A stretch of DNA of 52,896 nt from a virus (IMGVR_UViG_3300009163_000047:1-52896), one strand, 5' to 3'. Counted from the first letter of the stretch, positions 16,275 through 25,255 are shown. Translations and numbers: made by a program. Notes: generated by a model not told the origin, from the letters alone.

Positions 16275-18170
16275 ATGGCCTTTCAACTAAGTCCAGGCGT
16301 AAATGTATCAGAGATTGACTTAACAACAGTAGTTCCTGCTGTTGGGACAACTCAAGGTGCGTTTTCTGGAGCATTTCAATGGGGACCTATCGAGAAGAGA
16401 ATCCTTGTTGACAGCGAAGTAAAACTCGTTGAACGCTTCGGTAAACCGGATGCAAATACTGCCACATCATTTTTCACGGCTGCCAACTTCTTGGCATACG
16501 GAAACAATCTTCGCATTGTTCGTGCCGCTAATACGACTTCAAACTGCTCAACATCAAGCGGTACTGGAATCTATATTAAGCATGAAGAAGATTATGAAGA
16601 GAACTATTTTAACGGTGAAGCGGCTGTTGGAGATTGGGCCGCAAGATATGTTGGTGGTTTAGGCGATTCATTGAGAATTTCTATTTGCCCAAGTGCAAAT
16701 GCATTCTCTGGAAACTTAACTTCACTAGCATCTATCACATCAAACGCATCTATCGTTGGTAACACAACTATTAACCTTAGTTCAAGCGGCGCTACATGGA
16801 TTGCAAACAATGACTTGATTTCTGTAGATGCTGGTACAACATATATTCGTGTTGCACAAGTTTCTACGACAGTTGTTACACTTGCAACAGCATTGACAAC
16901 AGCAGTTTCTGCTGGTCAACCAGTTCTTCGCAAATGGCAATATGCCGATAACTTCGATGCCGCACCAGGAACATCAACATATGTTGCTGACAAAGGTGGT
17001 AGCAGAGATGAAATGCATATTATCGTTATCGATGAAGATGGTAAATTCAGTGGTACTGCAAATACAGTGCTTGAAAAATACGCTTTCGTTTCTAAAGCAT
17101 CAGATGCTAGAAGCGACAACGGTTCTTCAATCTACTATCCTCGTGTAATTTTCAATAAATCCAAATATGTCTATTGGATGGACCACACATCTGGTGGAAC
17201 AAACTGGGGTACTGCCGCTCTAGGAACAACATATACCAACCTTAATGCTGGTGTAGGTGTATCACTATCTGGTGGTACAACTGTAACTCCTACTGATGCA
17301 GATACTATCAGAGGTTATGGTTATTTTGCAGACCCAGAAATTGTTGACATTTCATTAGTCTTAGGTGGTGTTGCTTCTCAAACTGTTGCAACATACTTGA
17401 TTGGTAGTGTCGCCGAGGCTCGTAAAGATTGCTTAGTATTCTTGTCACCACGCCGTGATGATGTAGTTGATGCTCCAGGCAACGAAAGAGCAAATATTAC
17501 AACATTCCGTAATTTGTTAACTTCATCTTCATATGCAGTCATAGACTCCGCATGGAAATATCAGTATGACAAATACAATGATGTGTACCGTTATGTTCCT
17601 ATGAACGGCGATACAGCAGGATTGTGTGTTAGAACAGATGTTGAGCGTGACCCATGGTTCTCACCAGCTGGTTTCAATCGTGGTCAAATTAAGAATGTTA
17701 TTAGACTTTCTTTTAACCCAACCAAAGCAGAGCGTGATGAGTTGTATAAGATTGGTGTTAACCCTGTCGTTACATTCCCTGGTGAAGGTACAATCCTTTT
17801 CGGTGATAAGACATTGTTAGCTAAACCATCTGCATTCGACAGAATTAATGTTCGCCGTTTGTTTATTGTTCTTGAAAAAGCAATTGCAAAAGCAGCCAAG
17901 TTTTCATTGTTTGAATTCAATGATGAATTTACTCGTGCCCAATTTGTAGCACTAGTTGAGCCATTCTTGCGTGATGTAAGAGGACGCCGTGGTATTTACG
18001 ATTACCGTGTTGTTTGCGATGAAACAAACAATACTGGTGAAGTAATTGACCGTAATGAATTCATTGGTGACATTTATATCAAACCTGCTCGTTCAATCAA
18101 TTTCATTCAACTGAACTTCGTTGCAGTTAGAACTGGCGTTGCATTCGATGAAGTTGTTGGTAAATTCTAA
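16275..18170 (+). CDS. 18: Contractile tail sheath gp18
   Basis: A 631-residue sheath protein (T4 gp18 is 659). Characteristic features are the start FQLSPGVNVSEIDLTT, then GAFQWGPIEKR, and the C-terminal core with FNPTKAERDELY, INVRRLFIVLEKAI and INFIQLNFVAVRTGV. Sheath subunits stack around the gp19 tube and contract on infection. The central region, about residues 150-330, is variable and exposed in the family. A late promoter and a strong ribosome-binding site precede it, consistent with very high late expression. Confidence 0.97.
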   Translation: MAFQLSPGVNVSEIDLTTVVPAVGTTQGAFSGAFQWGPIEKRILVDSEVKLVERFGKPDANTATSFFTAANFLAYGNNLRIVRAANTTSNCSTSSGTGIYIKHEEDYEENYFNGEAAVGDWAARYVGGLGDSLRISICPSANAFSGNLTSLASITSNASIVGNTTINLSSSGATWIANNDLISVDAGTTYIRVAQVSTTVVTLATALTTAVSAGQPVLRKWQYADNFDAAPGTSTYVADKGGSRDEMHIIVIDEDGKFSGTANTVLEKYAFVSKASDARSDNGSSIYYPRVIFNKSKYVYWMDHTSGGTNWGTAALGTTYTNLNAGVGVSLSGGTTVTPTDADTIRGYGYFADPEIVDISLVLGGVASQTVATYLIGSVAEARKDCLVFLSPRRDDVVDAPGNERANITTFRNLLTSSSYAVIDSAWKYQYDKYNDVYRYVPMNGDTAGLCVRTDVERDPWFSPAGFNRGQIKNVIRLSFNPTKAERDELYKIGVNPVVTFPGEGTILFGDKTLLAKPSAFDRINVRRLFIVLEKAIAKAAKFSLFEFNDEFTRAQFVALVEPFLRDVRGRRGIYDYRVVCDETNNTGEVIDRNEFIGDIYIKPARSINFIQLNFVAVRTGVAFDEVVGKF

Positions 18171-18176
18171 TAAATA
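18169..18176 (+). promoter_or_regulatory. Late-promoter-like element (AATAAATA) before the tail tube gene
   Basis: AATAAATA matches TATAAATA at seven of eight positions. It overlaps the gp18 stop and lies 21 bases before the gp19 ATG, which has ACAGGAG upstream. It probably gives an extra dose of tube protein. Confidence 0.6.
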
Positions 18177-18197
18177 AAGAGAACAGGAGAAAATTAA

Positions 18198-18743
18198 ATG
18201 GCTTTTAATGTCTATGAATTCCGCTCTCAGATGCAAGGAGATGGCGCTCGTCCTAACTTATTCCAAGTTGAGATGCAGTTCCCTCTTTTCTCTAATCCCG
18301 GAAATGCTTCACAAAAACTTACATTCTTTTGTAAGACTGCTGGCTTGCCAGGTTCTACAGTTAATGCTGTGCCTATCCAATATTTTGGTCGTGAGATTAA
18401 AGTAGCTGGTAACAGAACATTTGCTGACTGGACAATCACAATCATTAATGATGAAGACTTCGTTATCCGTAACGCTTTCGAGCGTTGGATGGCGGCGTTG
18501 AATTCACACTCTACTAACTTGAGAAATAATATCGCTACTTCTGCTTCATCATATGGCGCAGATGCTGTTGTAAGACAGTATGGTAAATCAGGCGGTGAAC
18601 TTAAATCTTATAAGTTTGTCGGAATGTTCCCAACCGATGTTAGTCAAATCGATGTTGATTGGGGATCAAACGACACAATTGAAGAGTTTACAGTAACTAT
18701 GGCATATCAGTGGTGGGAAGCCGCCGCAATTGGCATCAACTAA
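18198..18743 (+). CDS. 19: Tail tube protein gp19
   Basis: A 181-residue protein (T4 gp19 is 163) that stacks as hexamers to form the inner tail tube. Visible family features are RPNLFQVEMQFP, FFCKTAGLPGSTV, VPIQYFGREIK, ADWTITIINDEDF and a C-terminal MFPTDVSQIDVDW. It follows the sheath gene in the usual order. A GC-rich terminator lies just after it. The gene at 25331 shares several of these positions and looks like a diverged paralogue. Confidence 0.96.
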   Translation: MAFNVYEFRSQMQGDGARPNLFQVEMQFPLFSNPGNASQKLTFFCKTAGLPGSTVNAVPIQYFGREIKVAGNRTFADWTITIINDEDFVIRNAFERWMAALNSHSTNLRNNIATSASSYGADAVVRQYGKSGGELKSYKFVGMFPTDVSQIDVDWGSNDTIEEFTVTMAYQWWEAAAIGIN

Positions 18744-18748
18744 GTATA

Positions 18749-18775
18749 GGGAGGGAAATCCCTCCCTTACTTTTT
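18749..18775 (+). terminator. Terminator after the tail tube gene
   Basis: GGGAGGG and CCCTCCC form a perfect 7-bp stem around AAAT, followed shortly by a TTTTT run after TTAC. It probably limits transcription from the strong sheath and tube promoters into the portal gene. Confidence 0.85.
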
Positions 18776-18793
18776 ATTATATAATGGAGTGAT

Positions 18794-20521
18794 ATGGCTA
18801 TCAAACTTTTTGGTTTCAATCTAGGCAAGAAAGAAGTAACTCAGGTCGAAAAACCTGAGCAGTCTTCTTTCGTTATGCCGCAAGCCGCTGTTGAAGACGG
18901 CGCTATAACCGTTCAGTCTGGTGCGTATTATGGCACCTATGTGGACCTCGAAGGTTCAGTTCGCAATGAACTCGAATTAATTACACGATATCGTGAGATG
19001 TCTCTTCATGCAGAATGTGAAGCGGCCATCGATGAAATTATTACTGAATCAATTACTATTGACACTGACGATGGTGAAATCGTTGATATCAATATGGACA
19101 AATTGAAACAGCCAGAATCTATCAAAAAGAAAATTAGAGAAGAGTTTCAAAATGTTAAACGCATGTTGAACTTCTCGAATCTTGGAGATGAGATTTATCG
19201 CCGTTGGTATATTGATGGTAGACTCAACTATCATATTATCGTCAACGAAAAAACGCCTAAACAAGGCATACAAGAATTAAGATTTATTGACCCACGAAAA
19301 ATTAGAAAAGTTCGTGAGATTCAAAAAAATAAAGACCCAAGAACAGGTGCTGAATTAATTTCATCTGTCACTGAGTATTATGTCTATAATGATAGAGGCA
19401 TGACTACTCAAGGATATACAGCAAATGCTGCCGCAGGCGCATCTGGTATTCGTATTGCACCAGACTCAATCATTAATGTAAACTCAGGTTTAATGGATGC
19501 CAAGAACACAATGGTTCTTGGTTACTTGCATAAAGCAATCAAACCATTGAATCAGTTAAGAATGACTGAAGATGCTATTGTCATCTATAGATTGTCAAGA
19601 GCACCTGAGCGCCGAGTGTTCTATATTGATGTTGGTAACTTACCAAAATTAAAAGCAGAACAATATCTTCGTGATATTATGGTCAAGTATCGTAACAAAC
19701 TTGTCTATGATGCAAACACTGGTGAGATTAAAGATGAGCGCAAACATCTTTCAATGCTCGAAGACTTCTGGTTGCCTCGCCGTGAAGGTGGTAAAGGTAC
19801 AGAGATTGTAACATTGCCAGCAGGACAAAACCTTGGTGAGTTGCAAGATGTTCAGTACTTTCAAAGAAAATTATATCAGTCATTGAATGTGCCAGTTGGT
19901 AGACTTGATACACAACCTGGAGGTATGGTTGGTCTTGGTCGTGTTACTGAAGTCACAAGAGATGAAGTTAAGTTTGCCAAATTTGTAAATCGTCTTCGTA
20001 ATAAATTCTGTCAGTTATTTGATGGTGCTTTAAAGGTACAATTATCTCTTAAAGGTATCTGCACCACTGAAGAGTGGGATGAAATCAAAGAATCTATTTG
20101 GTATGATTTTAAGAAAGACAATAACTTTGCTGAGATGCGTGAAGCAGAGTTGTTGCGTGAAAGATTAAATTTAGTTGCTACAGTTGACCCATACATTGGT
20201 AAGTACTTCTCATTAGAGTGGGTTAAGAAAAATGTTCTTCAACAATCTGATGATGAGATTGAAGAGATGCAAAAACAAATTGAGGAAGAGCAAAAGCTAT
20301 TTCCTGACTTAGCACAACCATCAGGACCTAATGGTCAACCTGTACCGCCAGGACAAGAACAACCAGCACCAGTTCCAGGTGAAGGAACTGAGTTGGGTGA
20401 CTTGACTGGCGTAGATAATACTGCTGATAACTCTACTGAATCAAATGGAGAATCTATGACACCTATGCTTGATTCTACTGTAGATAAGTTATCAGGTGGT
20501 ATAAATAAATCAAAGAAATAA
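18794..20521 (+). CDS. 20: Portal vertex protein gp20
   Basis: A 575-residue portal protein (T4 gp20 is 524). It forms the dodecameric ring at one head vertex that initiates head assembly and through which DNA moves. Features include RYREMSLHAECEAAIDEI, FIDPRKIRKVREI, LSRAPERRVFYIDVGNLP, LPRREGGKGTEI and VPVGRLDTQPGG, all typical of T4-like portals. The C-terminal 70 residues are Pro, Gln and Glu-rich and probably disordered. The 3' end also carries a late promoter for the prohead core genes. Confidence 0.97.
   Translation: MAIKLFGFNLGKKEVTQVEKPEQSSFVMPQAAVEDGAITVQSGAYYGTYVDLEGSVRNELELITRYREMSLHAECEAAIDEIITESITIDTDDGEIVDINMDKLKQPESIKKKIREEFQNVKRMLNFSNLGDEIYRRWYIDGRLNYHIIVNEKTPKQGIQELRFIDPRKIRKVREIQKNKDPRTGAELISSVTEYYVYNDRGMTTQGYTANAAAGASGIRIAPDSIINVNSGLMDAKNTMVLGYLHKAIKPLNQLRMTEDAIVIYRLSRAPERRVFYIDVGNLPKLKAEQYLRDIMVKYRNKLVYDANTGEIKDERKHLSMLEDFWLPRREGGKGTEIVTLPAGQNLGELQDVQYFQRKLYQSLNVPVGRLDTQPGGMVGLGRVTEVTRDEVKFAKFVNRLRNKFCQLFDGALKVQLSLKGICTTEEWDEIKESIWYDFKKDNNFAEMREAELLRERLNLVATVDPYIGKYFSLEWVKKNVLQQSDDEIEEMQKQIEEEQKLFPDLAQPSGPNGQPVPPGQEQPAPVPGEGTELGDLTGVDNTADNSTESNGESMTPMLDSTVDKLSGGINKSKK
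20500..20507 (+). promoter_or_regulatory. Late promoter (TATAAATA) inside the end of gene 20
   Basis: An exact TATAAATA match lies within the last codons of the portal gene, 29 bases before the GTG start of the gp67-like gene. The position suits separate transcription of the prohead core genes. Confidence 0.78.
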
Positions 20522-20536
20522 TTATTGGAGAACATC

Positions 20537-20707
20537 GTGGCTAATGAACAAACAAGACAATTCTTAGACTTAATCGGTCAAGATAGTAAAGTAGAAGCAA
20601 GAGAAGTAATTGAAGATATGTTATCGCAAAGAATGGTTGCGGCACTAGATGCTCGTAAGCAAGGTATTGCATCGACTATGTTTGACACAGAAACAGAAAC
20701 AGAATGA
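20537..20707 (+). CDS. 67: Prohead core protein gp67-like
   Basis: A 56-residue protein in the T4 position of gene 67, directly after the portal gene. The pattern VEAREVIEDMLSQRM, then DARKQGIASTMF and a run of TETETE, parallels the T4 gp67 layout of AARKLFAEAM-type helix, a second helix with IARNFL and an acidic tail, though the tail is much shorter than in T4. I chose the GTG at 20537 because GGAG lies 6 bases before it. An upstream TTG at 20525 is possible. In T4 this protein is a core component cleaved by gp21. Confidence 0.72.
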   Translation: MANEQTRQFLDLIGQDSKVEAREVIEDMLSQRMVAALDARKQGIASTMFDTETETE

Positions 20708-21459
20708 AATCCATAAAGAACATTCGAGAAGATATTGTTGTTGAAGAGGAGAAGTCTGACTACTCCAAATTCGACACATTGGTTCGTGCAGGACTTGCCA
20801 ATAAGGCACAGTTACAAAGAATCCATAAAATTCTTGATAAGATGCAAGAACCAAATCCACAATTCAGTAGTGCTGACCGTGCTATTGTTGTGAATATCTT
20901 TAACCGTATGGTTGATGTTCTTTCTAACAACAAACAAGTTTTCTCTTTGGCTCGTAAAGCAGTTAAAGAAGAAGAAGAAATTGAAAACTCAATCAGTACC
21001 GAATCTATTGATGAAGCATATGCCAGACCTGTAGATCCACCACCTGTGCTTGTATTGAAAAGAAAAGCTATTCGTGTTTTTCCAAATAGAACAAGAGTTG
21101 CACTTTACTTTAATGACAAGATTGGTCGTTACTTCAGTGTGCCTTATTCAACACCAGATGAGACTAGTAAATTTGATAGCACTGCACAGATGGCAGGTAT
21201 GCAAGCAATTGCTACTGAAGAAGTAATTTACGAAAGTGCATTTGATACATTGAAAAAGATTGTTGATGATAAGCAACATCAAAAAGTAAAATTTGATGAT
21301 GGCTCAAGTGCAACAGTTGATGGGTTTACTGCATCAGCAATTATGACTGTTCATAAAGCACTCAACGATGATAATAAGAAAAAGTTTGAAGACTTGGTCA
21401 ATAAAAGTAAAGCTGGTATGATGAAGGCTTCATCTTTTGCATTCAAACAAATGAAATGA
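20704..21459 (+). CDS. Prohead-region protein, unknown (between gp67 and gp68-like genes)
   Basis: A 251-residue protein overlapping gp67 and the next gene by 4 bases each. Residues 25-85 are helical (LVRAGLANKAQLQRIHKIL, then ADRAIVVNIFNRMVD). The middle has a proline-rich turn (ARPVDPPPVLVLKRKA) and a beta segment (RVALYFNDKIGRYFSVPY), and the end is Lys-rich. T4 has no gene of this size here, so it is an addition typical of aquatic T4-like phages. Its position implies a role in the prohead core or as an internal head protein, but no function is known to me. Confidence 0.6.
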   Translation: MKSIKNIREDIVVEEEKSDYSKFDTLVRAGLANKAQLQRIHKILDKMQEPNPQFSSADRAIVVNIFNRMVDVLSNNKQVFSLARKAVKEEEEIENSISTESIDEAYARPVDPPPVLVLKRKAIRVFPNRTRVALYFNDKIGRYFSVPYSTPDETSKFDSTAQMAGMQAIATEEVIYESAFDTLKKIVDDKQHQKVKFDDGSSATVDGFTASAIMTVHKALNDDNKKKFEDLVNKSKAGMMKASSFAFKQMK

Positions 21460-21881
21460 TTGACGATATCATCAGACAACGATTTGAAGATGCAAAAGAT
21501 AGAATCTTTGCGTCATTAGATGAAATGCTTGAGCGCAAATTGATTGCTCTCAAAAGAACAATTGCATCAGATTATTTTGAAGAACTATCAGAGGCTTTTA
21601 ATCCTAACAGACAGAAGGTAGGAAGAATCATTAAGATTCGCCGCCGTATTCGTAGAGATAAAAAGGGTAAGATAGTTATTCAAAAGAATAAGAGAAAGTC
21701 AGCAATTAAAGGTTTCAGAATTTCTGGCAATAAAGTTGTTCGTGTCTCTGCCGTATCAAGAATGAAGAAGTCTCGTAACTTGAAGAAATTTTGGAGATCC
21801 AAAGGTCGTTCTAAGTTGCGTAGAACATTACTCAAAAGAAAAATGTCAATGAACCGCCGTAAGGCAATAGGACTAAAATAA
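21456..21881 (+). CDS. Highly basic prohead core protein, gp68-like
   Basis: A 141-residue protein. Residues 1-50 are a helix with RFEDAKDRIFASLDEMLERK, the layout I expect for the gp68 prohead core component, which lies here in T4. From about residue 55 to the end it is extremely basic (KIRRRIRRDKKGK, RMKKSRNLKKFWRSKGRSK, LKRKMSMNRRK). The basic half could bind the packaged DNA or the acidic core. I am confident it is a real gene because it is coupled by ATGA upstream and sits in a conserved block. The gp68 assignment is by position and the N-terminal helix. Confidence 0.65.
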   Translation: MIDDIIRQRFEDAKDRIFASLDEMLERKLIALKRTIASDYFEELSEAFNPNRQKVGRIIKIRRRIRRDKKGKIVIQKNKRKSAIKGFRISGNKVVRVSAVSRMKKSRNLKKFWRSKGRSKLRRTLLKRKMSMNRRKAIGLK

Positions 21882-21882
21882 A

Positions 21883-22251
21883 ATGGCTTATGAAATTTTA
21901 AACTCATTAAGAAGTCGTTCAATTATTCGTGTTACTGGTAATACTGCCACACGAATTAACTTGTCGGCTCTTTCAGCTAACAGTTCGCTTGAGACTGTTA
22001 ACTCAGCATCACTAACACATGTGATTACAGCCACGGATGGTAAGTGGGTAATCTATCGTGGTAATGATGCAAGTGGTCCAGTATTGCTTTCACTGTTTGG
22101 CTCAAACGATTTACCATTATCTGTATATGATGTGGCACTTGCTAATGGTTCAACATCAAACATCTATGTGACAAACTCAGGTACAGATGGAACACTTATT
22201 ATGCAATTTACAAAGAACACTACTTACACAGTTGATACAGGTCTACTATGA
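21883..22251 (+). CDS. Small beta-rich virion protein, unknown
   Basis: A 122-residue protein starting MAYEILNSLRSRSIIRVTG and rich in Ser, Thr, Asn and Val, with TDGKWVIYRGNDASGPVLL and IYVTNSGTDGTLIMQF. The pattern suggests a beta-sandwich structural protein. It sits between the core gene and the protease gene 21, where T4 has none, and overlaps gene 21 by 4 bases. It might decorate the capsid or be an internal head protein. I cannot assign a family. Confidence 0.55.
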   Translation: MAYEILNSLRSRSIIRVTGNTATRINLSALSANSSLETVNSASLTHVITATDGKWVIYRGNDASGPVLLSLFGSNDLPLSVYDVALANGSTSNIYVTNSGTDGTLIMQFTKNTTYTVDTGLL

Positions 22252-22901
22252 AACTAATTAAAGAATATGTTGATAATGTAAAGTACTTGACCGAAGCCGA
22301 TGAAAAAACAGGCAAAAAGGGGTACTTCATTGAAGGCGTTTTCATGCAAGCAAATCGCCCAAACAAAAACTTGCGAGAGTATTCTATGGATATTCTTGGT
22401 AATGAAGTCAACAGATATGTGAAAGAATATGTAGAACAAAATCGTGCGTATGGTGAGTTAGGACATCCTGATACTCCAACAATCAATCTTGAGCGTGTTT
22501 CTCACATGATTAAGAGTCTGAAAGTTGAGGGTGATAATTTTATTGGTAAAGCAAAAATTATGGATACTCCTTACGGAAACATCGTCAAAAATTTGATTGA
22601 TGAAGGTGCTCGTATAGGTGTTTCTTCTCGTGGTCTTGGATCATTGCGTAAAAGAAATGATGGTATCAATGTTGTACAAGATGATTTTCGTCTTGCAACA
22701 GCGGCCGATATCGTAGCAGACCCATCAGCGCCAGACGCTTTTGTACATGGAATTCGTGAAGGAAAGGAATGGGTTTTTGTTGAAGGTCGATTTGAAGAAG
22801 TCGATATTGACAGAGCAAAAACTGCAATTCAGAAAGCATCCCGCAAGGATATCGAAACGGTTGCCGCACAACTATTCGAGAATTTTTTACGAAAACTTTA
22901 A
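22248..22901 (+). CDS. 21: Prohead core scaffold protease gp21
   Basis: A 217-residue serine protease (T4 gp21 is 212) that matures the prohead by cutting core and capsid proteins after (I/L)-x-E. The catalytic histidine lies in GELGHPD (H73) and the serine in IGVSSRGLG (S126 or S127, the latter more likely). A conserved Asp follows in DIVADPSAPDAF. It begins on an ATGA overlap with the previous gene, and a late promoter lies right after its stop. The scaffold and capsid genes follow in the T4 order. Confidence 0.95.
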   Translation: MKLIKEYVDNVKYLTEADEKTGKKGYFIEGVFMQANRPNKNLREYSMDILGNEVNRYVKEYVEQNRAYGELGHPDTPTINLERVSHMIKSLKVEGDNFIGKAKIMDTPYGNIVKNLIDEGARIGVSSRGLGSLRKRNDGINVVQDDFRLATAADIVADPSAPDAFVHGIREGKEWVFVEGRFEEVDIDRAKTAIQKASRKDIETVAAQLFENFLRKL

Positions 22902-22904
22902 TTT

Positions 22905-22912
22905 TATAAATA
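22905..22912 (+). promoter_or_regulatory. Late promoter (TATAAATA) before the scaffold gene
   Basis: An exact match to the T4 late -10 box, 22 bases before the gp22 ATG, with AAGGAG in between. It is the expected gp55-dependent promoter for scaffold and capsid production. Confidence 0.88.
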
Positions 22913-22934
22913 AAGAATCATAAGGAGATTTTAA

Positions 22935-23906
22935 ATGGCTAATCAACTCTTAGAAGCGGCTGCCGAAATTCTAGCTAACAGCAAGAAATCTGCACCATCT
23001 GACAGTCCTAAAAAACCAGAAGGCGAAATTCAAGACTTGGGTGGTGATACACCTGAAAAGCACGCCGACAGCAATGTAAAAAATGCTACTGGTACTAAAG
23101 CAGTAGCGCCGACTACAAAACCATCTGCCGCATCTTCTAAAATGGAAGAAGCTGAAGTTGATGGCGAAATAGTTGCCGAAGACTTGTCTGCTGACATTGA
23201 TGCAATTTTTGGAGATGAAAACATCTCTGAAGAATTCAAATCAAAAGTTTCTACAATTTTTGAGGCTCGTGTTACTGACAGAATCAATACAATTAAAGAA
23301 GAAATCGAAGCCGAATATTCTTCTATGCTTGAAGAAGCAGTTGAATCTATTCGTACAGATTTGACAGAAAAAGTTAACGACTATCTCGACTACATTGTAG
23401 AAGAGTGGATGAAACAAAATGAAGTAGCCATCGAAAAAGGACTTCGTACCGAAATGGTAGAAGACTTTATTGGTGGATTGCGTAACCTATTTGCAGAGCA
23501 TTATATCGATGTGCCTGCTGAAAAAGTTGACCTTGTTGATGAGTTGGCAACGAAAGTTGAAGGACTTGAAGACAAGTTGAACGAAGAAATTCAGCGTGGT
23601 ATCGAATACAAGAAGCAATTGACCGAAGCTAAAAAGATTGATGTTGTTCGCACAGTGTGTGAAGGACTAACATCTACTCAAGTTGAAAAAATCAAATCGC
23701 TTGCAGAGAGCGTAGAATTCTCCACAGAGGAAGAATACCAAGAAAAACTTGAGACCATTCGTGAAAATTACTTCCCTTCAGGAATGAAGAAAGCCAATGC
23801 ATCGCAAATGCATGAGCAAGTCGAAGATGGTTCAGAAAAACCTGCTATCAAAGACGCTCGTATGGCCGCTTACGCAAGTGCAATTTCAAAAACTTTACCT
23901 AAATAA
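22935..23906 (+). CDS. 22: Prohead scaffolding core protein gp22
   Basis: A 323-residue acidic, helical protein (T4 gp22 is 269) that forms the internal scaffold on which the capsid assembles and is then degraded by gp21. Residues 15-75 are low complexity (SAPSDSPKKPEGE, TTKPSAASSKMEEAE). The centre is a coiled coil with EELSADIDAIF-like and DRINTIKEEIEAEY segments, and the end has EEEYQEKLETIRENYFPSG. The many L-x-E and I-x-E tripeptides suit gp21 cleavage. It is preceded by a late promoter and AAGGAG. Confidence 0.92.
   Translation: MANQLLEAAAEILANSKKSAPSDSPKKPEGEIQDLGGDTPEKHADSNVKNATGTKAVAPTTKPSAASSKMEEAEVDGEIVAEDLSADIDAIFGDENISEEFKSKVSTIFEARVTDRINTIKEEIEAEYSSMLEEAVESIRTDLTEKVNDYLDYIVEEWMKQNEVAIEKGLRTEMVEDFIGGLRNLFAEHYIDVPAEKVDLVDELATKVEGLEDKLNEEIQRGIEYKKQLTEAKKIDVVRTVCEGLTSTQVEKIKSLAESVEFSTEEEYQEKLETIRENYFPSGMKKANASQMHEQVEDGSEKPAIKDARMAAYASAISKTLPK
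23898..23905 (+). promoter_or_regulatory. Late-promoter-like element (CCTAAATA) before the major capsid gene
   Basis: CCTAAATA overlaps the end of gene 22 and lies 18 bases before the gp23 ATG. Its core CTAAATA equals that of the element at 4701. It may give the extra transcription needed for the capsid protein. Confidence 0.5.
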
Positions 23907-23923
23907 ACCCAAGGAGCAAAAAT

Positions 23924-25255
23924 ATGTTTCTCTCAGAAGAAATTTCCAAAAAATGGTCGCCAGTTCTTGACCATCCAGAACTAGCACCAATCAAAGACCC
24001 GTATCGCAAAGCTGTTACGGCAGTTATTCTTGAAAATCAAGAAAAAGCATTCTACGAAGAAAATAACATTCTTCGTGAAGCTACTACCGCTGGTAGCGGT
24101 GGTTTCGGTGGTGGTGCAAACGCAGGTGGTCCAGTTGCAGGTTTCGACCCAATTCTTATCAGCCTAGTTCGCCGTTCATTACCTAACCTTATCGCCTATG
24201 ACATCTGCGGTGTTCAACCAATGACAGGCCCAACAGGTTTGATTTTCGCAATGCGTTCACGCTATACTGGTCAAGCTAACACAAATGATGAAGCATTCTT
24301 CAATGAAGCTAACACCACTCACGCTGGTGATTATCCAAATGACACACAAGTGGCGCTTGGTGTTGCTGGTACTGCAAACACAACTAACACTTTCGTACAA
24401 AATGCGGCAGCTGGTAGTGGTTTGACAACAACACAAGCTGAAGCACTTGGTTCATCTGATGCAATGAAAGAAATGGCTTTCGCAATTGAGAAAGTTACTG
24501 TTACTGCACTTACTCGTGCTTTGAAAGCAGAATACACAATGGAACTTGCACAAGACTTGAAAGCAGTTCATGGTCTTGACGCTGAAACAGAATTGTCAAA
24601 CATTCTTTCCGCTGAAATTCTTGCTGAAATTAACCGTGAAGTTATCCGTACAATCTACGGTGTTTCTAAAATCGGTGCACAAGTTGGTACAACTACTACT
24701 GGTACTTTCGACCTTGACACTGACTCTAACGGTCGTTGGATGGTTGAAAAAATCAAAGGCTTGACTTTCCAAATCGAAAGAGAAGCTAATGCGATTGCTA
24801 AAACAACTCGCCGTGGTAAAGGTAACATCCTTATCGTTTCTTCAGATGTAGCATCTGCATTGGCTATGGCTGGTGTTCTTGATTACAACTCTGCATTGCA
24901 ATCTCAAGTTAACTTGACAGTTGACGATACAGGTAATACTTTTGCAGGTACTATGTTCGGTCGTATCAAAGTGTACATCGATCCGTATTTCACAGCAACT
25001 GGTTCTTCTGAATTCGCTGTTGTTGGTTACAAAGGTACTAACGCATATGATGCTGGTATTTTCTACTGCCCATATGTTCCATTGCAAATGGTTCGTGCTG
25101 TTGATACTTCAACATTCCAACCAAAGATTGGTTTCAAAACTCGTTACGGATTGGTTGCAAACCCATTCGCAAACGGTACCACTCAAAGCTATGGTGCATT
25201 GACAGCACAAAGCAACAATTACTATCGTTCATTCAAAGTAACGAACTTGATGTAA
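23924..25255 (+). CDS. 23: Major capsid protein gp23
   Basis: The main head protein, 443 residues (T4 gp23 is 521). Typical features are SEEISKKWSPVLDHPELAPI at the start, FDPILISLVRRSLPNLIAYD, GVQPMTGPTGLIFAMRSRY and the C-terminal KIGFKTRYGLVANPF. By the (I/L)-x-E rule of the family, gp21 should cut after ILRE (residue 52), giving a mature protein of about 391 residues. No separate gp24 vertex protein is seen in the window. The leader has AAGGAG, and a strong terminator follows. Confidence 0.98.
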   Translation: MFLSEEISKKWSPVLDHPELAPIKDPYRKAVTAVILENQEKAFYEENNILREATTAGSGGFGGGANAGGPVAGFDPILISLVRRSLPNLIAYDICGVQPMTGPTGLIFAMRSRYTGQANTNDEAFFNEANTTHAGDYPNDTQVALGVAGTANTTNTFVQNAAAGSGLTTTQAEALGSSDAMKEMAFAIEKVTVTALTRALKAEYTMELAQDLKAVHGLDAETELSNILSAEILAEINREVIRTIYGVSKIGAQVGTTTTGTFDLDTDSNGRWMVEKIKGLTFQIEREANAIAKTTRRGKGNILIVSSDVASALAMAGVLDYNSALQSQVNLTVDDTGNTFAGTMFGRIKVYIDPYFTATGSSEFAVVGYKGTNAYDAGIFYCPYVPLQMVRAVDTSTFQPKIGFKTRYGLVANPFANGTTQSYGALTAQSNNYYRSFKVTNLM

